The notes below the pieces were generated by a model. The model saw nothing but the letters and a program-made list of their open reading frames with translations, did not search any database and was not told the DNA's origin. A stretch of 64,000 nt of DNA, taken from positions 2,530 through 66,529 of the forward strand of contig JAADJC010000057.1 of the NCBI GenBank assembly GCA_013151025.1. Direction: 5' to 3'. Numbering within the stretch: position 1 is the stretch's first letter; each line of letters begins with the position of its first letter. The position numbers and the translations under genes were made by a program. The DNA is from Acidobacteriota bacterium (GTDB taxonomy: Bacteria; Acidobacteriota; Holophagae; Thermotomaculales; Thermotomaculaceae). This document shows positions 1-8,898 of the stretch, piece after piece.

Positions 1-109
1 TCATCCAGACCGTATTTCCTGCTCAATTCATTCAGTACTTCACCAAGTTTCACACTCCGATAGCCATATGCCTTGAGATCAATTTGAACCGGTCCAGCCC
101 TTTTAGCAT
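1..109 (-). CDS. Partial unknown protein, N-terminus only
   Basis: A minus-strand frame opens with ATG at 109 and runs off the left edge after 36 codons. It begins MLKRAGPVQIDLKAYGYRSV and is rich in basic residues. A GGAG Shine-Dalgarno lies about 9 bases before the ATG, and a stop codon lies upstream in frame. No family is recognised from this short piece. Confidence 0.35.
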
Positions 110-525
110 TTAATTTTCTCCAATAAATTCAAAAGTGCCAACTCAATGCGCTCATCTCTGATATCTCACAGGCTTAACGGTGTCCCCTATTTCTTGTCCA
201 GACCTTGCGGATAATGCCCATCGTCATTCCCCGCAGTTTCTTCTGTACTTTCTTTTTCATTTTTCCTTTCGTTCTCTTTTGTTTTGTCTCTCTCAGGACA
301 ATTTTCTGTCTATTTGATTATCAGTTGCTTACTATTTTTTCGCCCCGCATTAGTGACAGATTATCAATGATATTTTTTTTGAAGGAATTACCGGCTGAAA
401 TTATCGGAGAGGGTTATCCACGTTTTAAAAGGCGTTGGATCCATGGATGTGCTTTCAGGTGATTTTGTCAAGGGTCGTGCCATATGGCGCACGTATGAAC
501 GCTTAGTGGCTGATTAAAAATAGGA
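110..525. other. Intergenic region without a convincing gene
   Basis: AT-rich stretch between the left-edge fragment and the aldo/keto reductase. The open frames here are short, hydrophobic and lack ribosome binding sites. On the minus strand near 185-260 a short basic peptide string can be read that might be transposase debris, but it is too degraded to assign. Confidence 0.4.
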
Positions 526-1482
526 TTAAGAGGGGAACCCGGATACCGTTCTCCCCGCCCACTCTGAAATGCGGGAAAGGTCGTCCGGAACCAGTGGAAC
601 AGATGCGGCTTTCGCGTTTTCGGCTGCCTGGGCCGGAGTCCTGGCGGCGGCAATGACGCCGGAAACGCCGGGCTGATTCAATGTCCATGACAGCACCAGT
701 GCCGGGATAGAGATGTCGTATTGTTTTGCCATTGGTGCAAGAGAAGTCAGTTTCCGGTTGATATCCGCCACTTTTTCCGGTTTCCAGTATTTCCTGTCGT
801 CTTCCGGCTCAAATATGCGTTGGGTGGAGGCGTTTCCGGTCAGCAGGCCCCGACCCAGCGGGGAATACGCGAGGAAACGGATGTTGTGTTTGCGGCAGTA
901 GGGAATCAGGCTCTTTTCCGGTTTCCGGTTTAATAAACTGTATTGGAACTGCAGAGAAGCCGGTTTTAACCCGGCGCTAACCAACAAGTGCAATGTTCCT
1001 GTATTGAGGTTGCAGACCCCCCACTCCCGGATTTTCCCTTCTTCTTTCAACCGTACCAGAACCCCCGCCATGTCCACAAAGATCGTCCGGTCATCATTCC
1101 AGTGCAGTTGGTAAAGGTCAATGCTGTCCACTTTAAGGCGTTTCAGCGAGGCCTCGCATTCGTTACGGATGCTTTCGGGGGAAAGGTTCCGAACCACTGT
1201 TCGTTTCTGTCCATTGAAAGTGGTTTCAAAAAACGGAACACCATCCGTATCCCAGCGAAGGCCGAACTTTGTCATGATGTAAACCGGAGAATCAATACTT
1301 TTCAATGCCCGCCCAAGCCGCTCTTCTCCCATGCCGAAGCCATAAACCGGGGCGGTATCAAACCAGGTTATTCCCGCTTCCGCAGCCACAATCGCCGCCC
1401 GGATTACAGTTTTTTCATCTACGTTGCTCCAGTGCCAGCCGCCCATGGGCCAGCCGCCGAATATCAGCCCTTCCGGAAGCAT
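526..1482 (-). CDS. Aldo/keto reductase
   Basis: Predicted NAD(P)H-dependent oxidoreductase of 318 residues with a TIM-barrel fold; substrate unknown. The catalytic tetrad is visible: Asp42 and Tyr47 in FDTAPVYGFG, Lys72 in MTKFG and His127 in DLYQLHWND. The cofactor phosphate-binding stretch GVIAAARTPAQ is near the C-terminus. The ATG at 1482 is preferred over a start 63 bases upstream because it overlaps the lnt stop as TAATG, indicating translational coupling. It is the last gene of the pyk-lnt-AKR operon. Nothing in the neighbours suggests a substrate. Confidence 0.85.
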   Translation of the reverse strand: MLPEGLIFGGWPMGGWHWSNVDEKTVIRAAIVAAEAGITWFDTAPVYGFGMGEERLGRALKSIDSPVYIMTKFGLRWDTDGVPFFETTFNGQKRTVVRNLSPESIRNECEASLKRLKVDSIDLYQLHWNDDRTIFVDMAGVLVRLKEEGKIREWGVCNLNTGTLHLLVSAGLKPASLQFQYSLLNRKPEKSLIPYCRKHNIRFLAYSPLGRGLLTGNASTQRIFEPEDDRKYWKPEKVADINRKLTSLAPMAKQYDISIPALVLSWTLNQPGVSGVIAAARTPAQAAENAKAASVPLVPDDLSRISEWAGRTVSGFPS

Positions 1483-2933
1483 TATTCTTCCTTCTGACGG
1501 CGCCGTGAGATAAACAGGCCGCAGAAAAGCAATGCGCCAATCCAAGGCATCCAGTTATGAATACGCTGAAACAGAGTGGTTTGATTAAGAAGCCGTATGT
1601 TCACTTCAAGGAAGCCGGGCTTTCCCTCCGGCAGGTCTTTCACGACCTGTCCCCGCTCATTGACTACAACGGTGTAGCCGGTATTGGTGGCACGGATCAG
1701 GTACCGGCGATTTTCAATGGCTTTCAAGCGAACCTGGGCAAAATGAAGATGGGTGGCACGGGTAGTACCAAACCATTCGTCGTCGGTTGGATTGACAATA
1801 AGATTAGCCGGCTTCGCCAGGGTGGCCACATAGCCCGGATAGATACATTCCAGACAGATGGGCGTCGCAATAATAAGGGAACAGTTTCTCAATACTCCGT
1901 GTTCCGGCCCCGGGCTGAAATTGGCAAATCCCGCCGCATAGATGGGCAAACGGCGAAAAAGAGAATAAAAGGGAAACCGTTCCCCAAACCACATGAGTTT
2001 CTGCTTGTCATAACGGGAAAAGGATCCGTCAATCCGCAACAGAAACTCGGAATTGGTCAGGCACCCGTCCCTGAGAACAACGCTGTTAAACAGCAGTGCG
2101 GACGCATGCAGGGAATGGCGGATTTCCCCCATCACGTCCATGAAATCCTGCCGTGCCACAATGCTGTCCGGCAGTGCCGATTCCGGGATAATAACCAGTT
2201 TCCCGGTGGATACTTCCCTGATTTTACCAATAGAACTGAAGAGCTTTTTCACCTTTACCGATTCGCTGTCCCCGTCCCGGACGCAGGGCTGTATCACCAC
2301 AGCCGAGATGGCCTTGGCCCCCGTGCTTCGCTTCTCTGAAACCGCCGTGGCCCACAAGCCATGAATCAGCATCAGCGCCACAACAGATACGGCTGCCATT
2401 GCGAATCGCCTGTCCCGGCGTTGCCATGCGGTCAACAAAAGGACATTGACCAGTACAATCAGGGCATCCAGCCCCCATTCCCCCCACCAGGATGCCGTCT
2501 GCGCCAGCACCGGCATCAGGGACAGGGTGGAGGAAATGGAATAGGGGAAAATCAACGGCAGGCTCCCTGTGAGGAAGGGAAACAGAAGCACCGGCAGAAA
2601 CATGTTTTTCCTGAAAAGGTATGGGAAAAAAACAAACCAAAGGGTAAAGGGCAGCATCTGGTACACCATCAACGGAAAGAACAGGAGAACGGAAACCGGG
2701 TAACTCATTCGGCCATAGTAATGAATGGGTACAACTGTCCAGTAGAAGTTGAAGAGAAAAATCAATGCCCCCCAGAATACACCCATCAGAAAACGACGTT
2801 TCCAACTTTTCTCCCTCAATGCAACCCATGCGGCCGGCACGAGAAAGAAAAATATGGGCAGAGAAGCGGTCCACGGCAGAAAAGCCAATGTGATGAGCAG
2901 TGCGGAAGCCGTCAGGAGCAAGATTTTTTTCAT
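1482..2933 (-). CDS. lnt: Apolipoprotein N-acyltransferase
   Basis: Inner-membrane enzyme that N-acylates the lipid-modified N-terminal cysteine of lipoproteins, the last step of Gram-negative lipoprotein maturation. The 483-residue protein has an N-terminal block of membrane helices (roughly residues 1-200) followed by a nitrilase-type domain. The catalytic triad is recognisable: Glu in VIIPESALPD, Lys in KLMWFGERFPF and Cys in ICLECIYPGY. The conserved NPTDDEWFG and RATNTG segments follow. Length fits the family. It overlaps the pyk stop by ATGA and the AKR start by TAATG, so the three genes are one operon. It implies an outer membrane with triacylated lipoproteins, consistent with the lipoprotein gene just upstream. 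Confidence 0.93.
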   Translation of the reverse strand: MKKILLLTASALLITLAFLPWTASLPIFFFLVPAAWVALREKSWKRRFLMGVFWGALIFLFNFYWTVVPIHYYGRMSYPVSVLLFFPLMVYQMLPFTLWFVFFPYLFRKNMFLPVLLFPFLTGSLPLIFPYSISSTLSLMPVLAQTASWWGEWGLDALIVLVNVLLLTAWQRRDRRFAMAAVSVVALMLIHGLWATAVSEKRSTGAKAISAVVIQPCVRDGDSESVKVKKLFSSIGKIREVSTGKLVIIPESALPDSIVARQDFMDVMGEIRHSLHASALLFNSVVLRDGCLTNSEFLLRIDGSFSRYDKQKLMWFGERFPFYSLFRRLPIYAAGFANFSPGPEHGVLRNCSLIIATPICLECIYPGYVATLAKPANLIVNPTDDEWFGTTRATHLHFAQVRLKAIENRRYLIRATNTGYTVVVNERGQVVKDLPEGKPGFLEVNIRLLNQTTLFQRIHNWMPWIGALLFCGLFISRRRQKEE

Positions 2934-4348
2934 TTAATCTCCATCACATGGAGCAAATTGGTTGTACCGGTCTGCCCGAACGGCAGTCCCATGGTCACCG
3001 CGACCTGGTCACCGGCTTTTGCACCGCCGATTTCCTTTAACCGGCTACCCACCAGTTGAAACAGTTGGTCCGTATTGTCCACCCTTTGAATCAATACCGG
3101 GATTACGCCGCGATACATGGTCAGCCGCCTGGCACAATCGGGATGGGAAGTCAGGCCGAATACAGGAACCATCGGTTTCTGCTTGGAAATCATCAATGCG
3201 GTATGGCCGGATTCGGTAAACGCGGCAATTCCCACCATGTCGGACAGCTCTGAGATTACAGTGGCGGAAATAGCAATGGCCCGATCCACCCGGCCATCCC
3301 TTGTGGCATTTTTCAGTTCATCCATTACCACCGGTTCCACCATCTTCTCAGCTGCCTTCGCCACCTTTGCCATTGTTTCCACTGCTTTTACCGGATAGCG
3401 TCCGACAGCGGTTTCACCGGAAAGCATAATGGCATCGGAACCGTCCAGAATTGCTGTTGAAATGTCGGTTACCTCCGCCCGGGTCGGGGACGGCGAATGA
3501 ATCATGGATTCCAACATCTGGGTGGCGGTAATGACAAAGCGGCCCCGGTCGTTTGCCAGGGTTATCATCCGTTTCTGCTGATATGGAACATCTTCCAGGG
3601 GAATTTCAATGCCGAGGTCCCCCCTTGCCACCATTATTCCGTCCGCCGCTTCCACAATCTTTTCAATGTGATCCAGCGCCTCCGGCCGTTCAATTTTGGC
3701 AATCAGCGGCACTTTCTTTTCCCCCATCGCCTCCCGTGCCATCCGTACATCCTCGGGGTGACGCACAAAGGAAATCGCGATAAAATCCACCCCTTCGGCC
3801 AGCGCGAATGCCATGTCTCCCCTATCCTTCTCTGTCAGCGACGGCGTAGATAACGCCACGCCGGGAAGATTGATTCCCTTGTGGGGCTTCAACTCCCCGT
3901 CGTTCAACGCCACGCAATCCACCGTATCATCCTCTTTTGTGATCACCTCAAACCGCAGCTTCCCATCGTCAATCAGCACAATGTCACCACGTGAAACATC
4001 CTGAACAAAAGCGGGATAGCTGGTCGAAACTGTTTTGCCATCTCCCACCAGTTTCCGTGTGGTAATCCGAAGCGATTGCCCGGCCACAACCGGATAGGCA
4101 GTGTCTTTCAGCTCACCGATCCGGATCTTCGGTCCCTGCAGGTCAGCGAGGATGCCCACAGGCCGTCCTGCCTGCAGAGCCGCTTTTTGAACTGCCCCAA
4201 TTCTCGCCCGGTGCTCTTCGTGTGTGCCGTGGGAAAAATTCATCCGCGCCACACTCATCCCGGCGCCAATCATTGAGGTCAGCGTGTCCACGCTGTCGCA
4301 ACCGGGCCCGATTGTACAAACAATTTTCGTCCGGGGCAGTGACTGCAT
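2930..4348 (-). CDS. pyk: Pyruvate kinase
   Basis: Glycolytic enzyme converting phosphoenolpyruvate and ADP to pyruvate and ATP in the cytoplasm. The 472-residue protein carries KIVCTIGP at the N-terminus, the MNFSHGTHEEH nucleotide site, the signature around VPLIAKIERPEALDHI with the catalytic lysine, and IMLSGETAVGRYPVKAV. The C-terminal allosteric-type domain is present. The ATG at 4348 is chosen because AGGAGG sits five to six bases before it; a start ten codons upstream has no such site. The stop overlaps the lnt start by ATGA. A sigma-70-like promoter lies at 4382-4410. Confidence 0.95.
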   Translation of the reverse strand: MQSLPRTKIVCTIGPGCDSVDTLTSMIGAGMSVARMNFSHGTHEEHRARIGAVQKAALQAGRPVGILADLQGPKIRIGELKDTAYPVVAGQSLRITTRKLVGDGKTVSTSYPAFVQDVSRGDIVLIDDGKLRFEVITKEDDTVDCVALNDGELKPHKGINLPGVALSTPSLTEKDRGDMAFALAEGVDFIAISFVRHPEDVRMAREAMGEKKVPLIAKIERPEALDHIEKIVEAADGIMVARGDLGIEIPLEDVPYQQKRMITLANDRGRFVITATQMLESMIHSPSPTRAEVTDISTAILDGSDAIMLSGETAVGRYPVKAVETMAKVAKAAEKMVEPVVMDELKNATRDGRVDRAIAISATVISELSDMVGIAAFTESGHTALMISKQKPMVPVFGLTSHPDCARRLTMYRGVIPVLIQRVDNTDQLFQLVGSRLKEIGGAKAGDQVAVTMGLPFGQTGTTNLLHVMEIK

Positions 4349-4381
4349 CTTCTCCTCCTGGAAATCGAACGTCTCCATTCA

Positions 4382-4410
4382 AGAATACCGGACAATCTCG
4401 GAAGAGACAA
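4382..4410 (-). promoter_or_regulatory. Sigma-70-type promoter of pyk operon
   Basis: On the minus strand TTGTCT and TATTCT are separated by 17 bases, about 34 bases before the pyk start. Position and spacing fit a housekeeping promoter for pyk-lnt-AKR. Confidence 0.5.
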
Positions 4411-4534
4411 GTAAAGATAATGTTAGCTTTAAGAGCAGTTAAATAGCATGAAATTACAGTTTTCTAAAATTGAAAACCAGTCCCAATAATTTATCCAAAA
4501 TGACAGATGATCGGCGCTTTCAATCAGGCAGCGA

Positions 4535-5839
4535 TCAGGAGCAATCGGGACAATTTCCGTTGGCATCCAGTTTCAAAAGATAAACGCCCCGGCTGTCATC
4601 CTGTGCAGTGGTCGTTCCCTCAAAATCCCGGTAATAGCCTACCACCAGGATTCCCCCATCATTGGAAATACTGATAGCGGTCGGCTCAATTGCGTCAAAT
4701 AAATCGGTAAACTTCCGCTGCCATAGCATATTACCCTGGGCGTCCAATCTGGCCACATTGAGATCAATATAGAAGTCCCACGCAGTTCCCTCCAATTGCC
4801 CTGTACGCCAGGTCGGCCACGCAATCACAGAAGACCCGTCCGACAACATCACTGCATTGCAACGGTTGGAGGACGCACTCGTTGAGAAGTTCCAGATGGG
4901 ATCACCTTCCGCATCAACCATTAAAAAAACCGCAGCATGGGAATCGTTTGTAACGTCATCCATTCCGTACACAATCAACATGGTGCCATCCGGTTTCAAC
5001 AGCAACCGTTTTGCCTGCCATATCAAGTTTTCTTCCGCAGGATAAAATGCGCGCGCCCACGACACAGAACCGGCCGGTTCAACTCTCAACAAAGCAATGC
5101 CACGAATCAATTTGATGCCATTTGACTTTACCACGCTGGCGAGGGCAACATAGGAAGCATCCGAATCATTGGCCACGTCAACTGCGGATCGGATCGTCAG
5201 CGTTTCTCCTTCAACAAGATCCGGATCCCATTCACTTTGATAGGCTCTTTGCCATTGAACAGAAAGATCCATTCCGGTAAATATGAACCGGGCAGTTCCC
5301 TCGTCGTCGCCGAACAAAAGCAAATTATCCGAGCCCAAAGAAGCTGTACTGATTGTCGACAGTGAATCAACGTATGCCTCAGATTGAACCGTTCCGTTCT
5401 CAGAAATCAGCGCAGTGTAGCCTTCGGGTCCCGAAGCACCCGGCCGCCCTCCGGTCACCAGATATCCATTGGACAACCGTTCCAAGTGGAAGGCAAAAAA
5501 ATCCGGAAAATCCGTCCGGGTGGTCGCCGACGTACCACTCATCTGGACCCGAACCAGACTGGCTGATCCTGTACAGGGATTATCCGATGGCAGTTGTGAA
5601 CATTGCTCCGACCCCGTCAGGAACACATAAGCATCACCTGCGTCAAAGATTCGATCCGGCAGGGGTGATACAATATCAGAACCACTGGGAACGAACGCAC
5701 GGACCAAACCGGTTGCAATGCCCGTTGGGCTATCATTATTACCAGAAGAATTGGAAGAACTGGAAGAATTGGAAGAACTACAGGCAATAAATAGCAGAAC
5801 CATTGTAATGGCCACGATGATAGCTGTCATCTTCTTCAT
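4535..5839 (-). CDS. Predicted lipoprotein, possible beta-propeller
   Basis: Unrecognised 434-residue exported lipoprotein. It begins MKKMTAIIVAITMVLLFIACS, a signal peptide ending in a lipobox with the modified cysteine, followed by a Ser/Asn-only linker (SSSNSSSSSNSSG). The linker DNA is a tandem 9-mer based on GAAGAATTG on the plus strand. The rest is repetitive: VTGG, WQRAY, WARAFYP and WQRKF segments recur at intervals, resembling bladed WD/PQQ-type propellers of secreted proteins. The C-terminus ends in GNCPDCS with two cysteines. The ATG at 5839 follows GGAGG; the in-frame TTG 18 bases upstream is less likely. Function unknown. Confidence 0.75.
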   Translation of the reverse strand: MKKMTAIIVAITMVLLFIACSSSNSSSSSNSSGNNDSPTGIATGLVRAFVPSGSDIVSPLPDRIFDAGDAYVFLTGSEQCSQLPSDNPCTGSASLVRVQMSGTSATTRTDFPDFFAFHLERLSNGYLVTGGRPGASGPEGYTALISENGTVQSEAYVDSLSTISTASLGSDNLLLFGDDEGTARFIFTGMDLSVQWQRAYQSEWDPDLVEGETLTIRSAVDVANDSDASYVALASVVKSNGIKLIRGIALLRVEPAGSVSWARAFYPAEENLIWQAKRLLLKPDGTMLIVYGMDDVTNDSHAAVFLMVDAEGDPIWNFSTSASSNRCNAVMLSDGSSVIAWPTWRTGQLEGTAWDFYIDLNVARLDAQGNMLWQRKFTDLFDAIEPTAISISNDGGILVVGYYRDFEGTTTAQDDSRGVYLLKLDANGNCPDCS

Positions 5840-5869
5840 ATTACCTCCACAACCCAATACAAAAACTTT

Positions 5870-5903
5870 ACTGTATTATATACAGTCAATTCAAACAAGA
5901 CAA
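5870..5903 (-). promoter_or_regulatory. Lipoprotein promoter with overlapping palindrome
   Basis: On the minus strand TTGTCT (5898-5903) and TATAAT (5875-5880) are exactly 17 bases apart. The -10 box lies inside a perfect palindrome, ACTGTAT-TAT-ATACAGT (5870-5886), a good candidate operator. It resembles the E. coli SOS box but has a spacer one base shorter, so LexA is only a guess. Confidence 0.6.
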
Positions 5904-6237
5904 CCAAAAACTTGACAACTGTAGAGGCATTCTTATCCGCTATCTGATTCGATAGAACTGATACCCGAGAATAACAGGGGCAGTCACCTGATTTTTAGCG
6001 CTTATTTTATTGATATATCAATCTATTAGGCAATTTCACCTTTCTCCGGCTTCGTTTGTCAATGCCGTAAAGCGGGGGACAGGTACCGGGGACGTTACCA
6101 GTCCCCGTTTTGCTCACTCCCTGATTCTTCCCTGTCTTTTTCCCGGCAATCTAACATCTAACACCTATCATCTAACATCCGGCGCGAAGCGCTGCTTCGC
6201 TCTTCAAACTCAGACTTGCCTCAACCTGTCCCTGCCG
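5904..6237. repeat. Intergenic region with heptamer array and hairpin
   Basis: Non-coding. It contains four degenerate 7-mers (CTAACAT, CTAACAC, CTATCAT, CTAACAT; 6151-6178) followed by a perfect hairpin GCGAAGC-GCT-GCTTCGC (6184-6200). This hairpin-plus-heptamer arrangement recurs across the window. Confidence 0.65.
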
Positions 6238-6243
6238 TATAAT
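6216..6243 (+). promoter_or_regulatory. Promoter of mtnA
   Basis: TTGCCT (6216-6221) and a perfect TATAAT (6238-6243) separated by 16 bases, about 30 bases before the mtnA start. Confidence 0.55.
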
Positions 6244-6272
6244 GAATGCAGAAAACAGGAGACGGAGGCGGC

Positions 6273-7250
6273 ATGGAACATATTTTATGGAAGAACGATG
6301 AACTGATTCTGATGGATCAACGGAAGCTGCCCGGGGAAACTGCTTTTGTCACCTGTAAAACGCCGGACGATGTCGCAGCTGCCATCCGGAACATGGTGGT
6401 CAGGGGTGCCCCGGCCATCGGCATTACCGCCGCGTACGGCCTCGCCATGTCGGCTATTTTGAAACGGGATTTTGATGCGGATTGCCAGCTTCTCCTGGAC
6501 AGCCGTCCCACCGCTGTAAATCTTCGATGGGCGGTGGAGCGGATGCGGGATTGCCGGAACAAAAACCACGGAAAATCCGATTTTTTTGTGGCGGAAGCGA
6601 TAGAGATTCACCGGGAAGATATTGAGATGAACCGGCGGATGGGGGAGTTCGGCGCTTCACTTTTCAGTAAACCGGTTACAATTTTGACCCATTGTAACGC
6701 AGGTGCTCTTGCCACGGGGGGCTATGGTACGGCACTTGGCGTAATCCGCTCCCTGTTCAACCATGGTAAGTTGAAAGAAGTATTCGCGGATGAGACGAGA
6801 CCCTATCTCCAGGGAGCCCGGCTCACCGCTTTTGAACTTGCCAAGGCAGGGATTCCCCACCGGGTAATTACTGACAACAGCGCCGGGTATTTCATGGCGA
6901 AGGGAGAAATTGACGCGGTGATTACCGGGGCTGACCGCGTCGCCGCAAACGGGGATACTGCCAACAAGATCGGAACGATGATGCTGGCAGTCCTTGCCCG
7001 TCATTTTGAGATACCATTTTATATTGCGGCACCATGGTCCACCTTCGACCTTTCCCTGGCGTCCGGCGTTGGCATTCCAATTGAAGAACGGGGCAGGGAT
7101 GAGGTGGCGTTTATCAACGGCAAATCCATTGTGCCGGACAACAGCCCTGTTGCCCACATCGGTTTTGACGTGACACCGGGGAATCTCATTTCCGGATTTG
7201 TCACCGAAAAGGGCATTCTCCATCCGCCTTTTCGGACTGATTCTGACTGA
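6273..7250 (+). CDS. mtnA: Methylthioribose-1-phosphate isomerase
   Basis: Predicted to isomerise 5-methylthioribose 1-phosphate to the ribulose form in methionine salvage; some relatives act on other 5-deoxyribose phosphates. The 325-residue protein shows the family motifs: VVRGAPAIGITAAYG near the N-terminus, the catalytic cysteine in HCNAGALATGGYGTALG and the catalytic aspartate in VITGADRVAANGDTANKIGT. The ATG at 6273 is preferred because GGAGG lies about five bases before it. No other mtn gene is in the window, so the rest of the salvage pathway is elsewhere or the enzyme serves deoxy-sugar disposal. Confidence 0.93.
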   Translation: MEHILWKNDELILMDQRKLPGETAFVTCKTPDDVAAAIRNMVVRGAPAIGITAAYGLAMSAILKRDFDADCQLLLDSRPTAVNLRWAVERMRDCRNKNHGKSDFFVAEAIEIHREDIEMNRRMGEFGASLFSKPVTILTHCNAGALATGGYGTALGVIRSLFNHGKLKEVFADETRPYLQGARLTAFELAKAGIPHRVITDNSAGYFMAKGEIDAVITGADRVAANGDTANKIGTMMLAVLARHFEIPFYIAAPWSTFDLSLASGVGIPIEERGRDEVAFINGKSIVPDNSPVAHIGFDVTPGNLISGFVTEKGILHPPFRTDSD

Positions 7251-7309
7251 TATAGCTTAACTGAGTGCTAAAAACGACAAAAAAGTCCATTTTGCAGAAC
7301 TTGTTTTGT

Positions 7310-7337
7310 TTGACAAGACCCGTGAAATTGCTATAAT
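7310..7337 (+). promoter_or_regulatory. Strong promoter of spoVG
   Basis: Consensus TTGACA (7310-7315) and TATAAT (7332-7337) separated by 16 bases, with an extended -10 TGC just before the -10 box. It lies 36 bases before the spoVG start and probably serves the following tRNA and prs block as well. Confidence 0.8.
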
Positions 7338-7372
7338 GACCACGTTTTGACTAAACATGGAGGTCATGTAGC

Positions 7373-7831
7373 ATGCAGATCACAGAGGTCAATGTAACAC
7401 CCATCAACAATGAGAAGAAACTGAAGGGATTTGCTTCCATCGTCTTTGACAATTGCTTCATCGTCAGTGACATCAAGATTATTGAAACTGCACGGGGGGC
7501 CTTCCTGTCCATGCCCAGCAAAAAGGCTGCAAATGGAAAATTCAGAGATGTTGCACATCCCCTGAACGGTGAAACCCGTAAAATGATTGAAGAACGGGTT
7601 TTCGAAATGTACGAAACCGTTACCGGACACCGGCTTGGCACAGACTTTGCCGAGGATGTCCGGACGGAAGAACTACCGGACACTCAGGAACTGGAACCAA
7701 TTGGAGGCACATCGGAACCGAGATTGGAACCGGCATTGGAATCGGAAACGGAACTGGAACCGGAAGAAAAGACAGATAAGGAATCGGCGGAAACTTCCAC
7801 CCTTCTGTCTGTCAAGGAATTCGGATACTGA
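7373..7831 (+). CDS. spoVG: SpoVG-family nucleic-acid-binding regulator
   Basis: The first ~87 residues match the SpoVG family (MQITEVNVTPINNEKKLKG, then AFLSMPSKK and FRDVAHPLN), a small DNA/RNA-binding regulator found well beyond spore formers. The gene is 152 codons, longer than the usual ~90-100. The tail from about residue 104 is acidic and encoded by a degenerate hexamer array of NNGGAA type (about 7685-7770), giving alternating Glu-Leu-Glu-Pro residues. GGAGGT precedes the ATG. Position before tRNA-Gln and prs is similar to other bacteria. The function of the tail is unknown. Confidence 0.9.
   Translation: MQITEVNVTPINNEKKLKGFASIVFDNCFIVSDIKIIETARGAFLSMPSKKAANGKFRDVAHPLNGETRKMIEERVFEMYETVTGHRLGTDFAEDVRTEELPDTQELEPIGGTSEPRLEPALESETELEPEEKTDKESAETSTLLSVKEFGY
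7685..7770 (+). repeat. Hexamer array inside spoVG
   Basis: Tandem degenerate six-base units ending in GGAA (TTGGAA, TCGGAA, ACGGAA, CTGGAA, CCGGAA) code for an in-frame acidic tail. The six-base period keeps the reading frame regardless of copy number, so the tail length could vary between strains. Confidence 0.7.
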
Positions 7832-7839
7832 TTAAAACT

Positions 7840-7914
7840 TGGGGAGTAGCCAAGAGGTAAGGCAGCGGGTTTTGGTTCCGCTATACGCAGGTTCGATTCC
7901 TGCCTCCCCAGCCA
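7840..7914 (+). tRNA. tRNA-Gln (UUG)
   Basis: Cloverleaf can be folded by eye. Acceptor stem TGGGGAG pairs with CTCCCCA; the D arm contains AGCCAAGAGGTAAGGC; the anticodon loop TTTTGGT reads TTG; the T arm is GCAGG-TTCGATT-CCTGC. Discriminator G and an encoded CCA follow. It lies between spoVG and prs, the same neighbour (prs) as in several Deltaproteobacteria. Confidence 0.95.
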
Positions 7915-7936
7915 TTCTGATTTTAGGAAGGGTTGA

Positions 7937-8884
7937 ATGATGAAAAATCATCCTCTCAAAATATTTTCCGGAAATGCAAACCCGGAAATTGCAAGGGAAA
8001 TCGTAGACTATCTGGGGATTGAACTTTCTCACATTGATCTTGGCCGTTTCAGTGACGGCGAAATCTCCTGTTATATCCCGGATAATGTTCGCGGATCAGA
8101 CGTATTTTTCATTCAATCCACCTGTGCCCCTGCCAATGAAAATCTCATGGAGCTACTCATTGTCATTGACACACTGAAACGTTCCAGTGCCACTCGAATT
8201 ACAGCTGTTATCCCCTATTTCGGGTATGCAAGACAGGATCGGAAACAAAAGCCCCGTGTTCCGATTACGGCAAAACTTGTGGCCGACCTCCTGGAACGGG
8301 CAGGTGTATCGAGAATCTTGACAATGGATCTTCACGCAAACCAGATCCAGGGCTTTTTTGATGTCCCGGTGGATCATCTGTACAGTTCCGCAATTTTTAT
8401 TGGCTTTATTCGCTCGCTGAATATCCCGAATCTCTGCGTTGTCGCTCCGGATGTGGGCGGAGCAGAAAGAGCCCGCGCATATTCAAAGCGCCTGGATGCC
8501 CCTTTGGCTATTGTAGACAAACGCAGGGAACAGGCCAACGAGTCAGAAGTGATGAACGTAGTCGGAAATGTGAAAGACAAAAATGTATTGATTATTGATG
8601 ACATCATTGATACTGCGGGCACCCTCGTCAAAACAGCCAAAGCACTGGCGGAAAAAGGCGCGAAAACGGTCCGGACCGCAATCACCCACGGGGTATTGTC
8701 CGGCCCCGCAATGGAACGTATCAACAAGTCCCATATCGAGAAGGTATACATTACCAATACCATCCCGTTCAATAAAAAGAATGACCCGAAGGACCGGGTC
8801 CAGGTACTGTCCGTTGCCAACCTCTTCGGTGAAGCAATCAAACGGACCCATGAAGAAACGTCAATCAGTTCACTATTCATCTAA
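7937..8884 (+). CDS. prs: Ribose-phosphate pyrophosphokinase
   Basis: Makes PRPP from ribose 5-phosphate and ATP for purine, pyrimidine, NAD, His and Trp synthesis. The 315-residue length is typical. Motifs include DLHANQIQGFFDVPVDHL, the metal/ATP region VVAPDVGGAERARAYSKRL and the PRPP-binding loop VLIIDDIIDTAGT. An AAGGG site lies before the ATG. It is followed 14 bases later by rplY. Confidence 0.96.
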   Translation: MMKNHPLKIFSGNANPEIAREIVDYLGIELSHIDLGRFSDGEISCYIPDNVRGSDVFFIQSTCAPANENLMELLIVIDTLKRSSATRITAVIPYFGYARQDRKQKPRVPITAKLVADLLERAGVSRILTMDLHANQIQGFFDVPVDHLYSSAIFIGFIRSLNIPNLCVVAPDVGGAERARAYSKRLDAPLAIVDKRREQANESEVMNVVGNVKDKNVLIIDDIIDTAGTLVKTAKALAEKGAKTVRTAITHGVLSGPAMERINKSHIEKVYITNTIPFNKKNDPKDRVQVLSVANLFGEAIKRTHEETSISSLFI

Positions 8885-8898
8885 TTTGGAGGAACACA

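Noticed and set aside
205-462. 85-codon hydrophobic open frame
   Set aside because: No ribosome binding site, AT-rich Phe-rich translation and no family resemblance; treated as non-coding.
5870-5886. SOS box
   Set aside because: The spacer between CTGT and ACAG is seven bases, not eight, and no SOS gene is adjacent; kept only as a generic operator.
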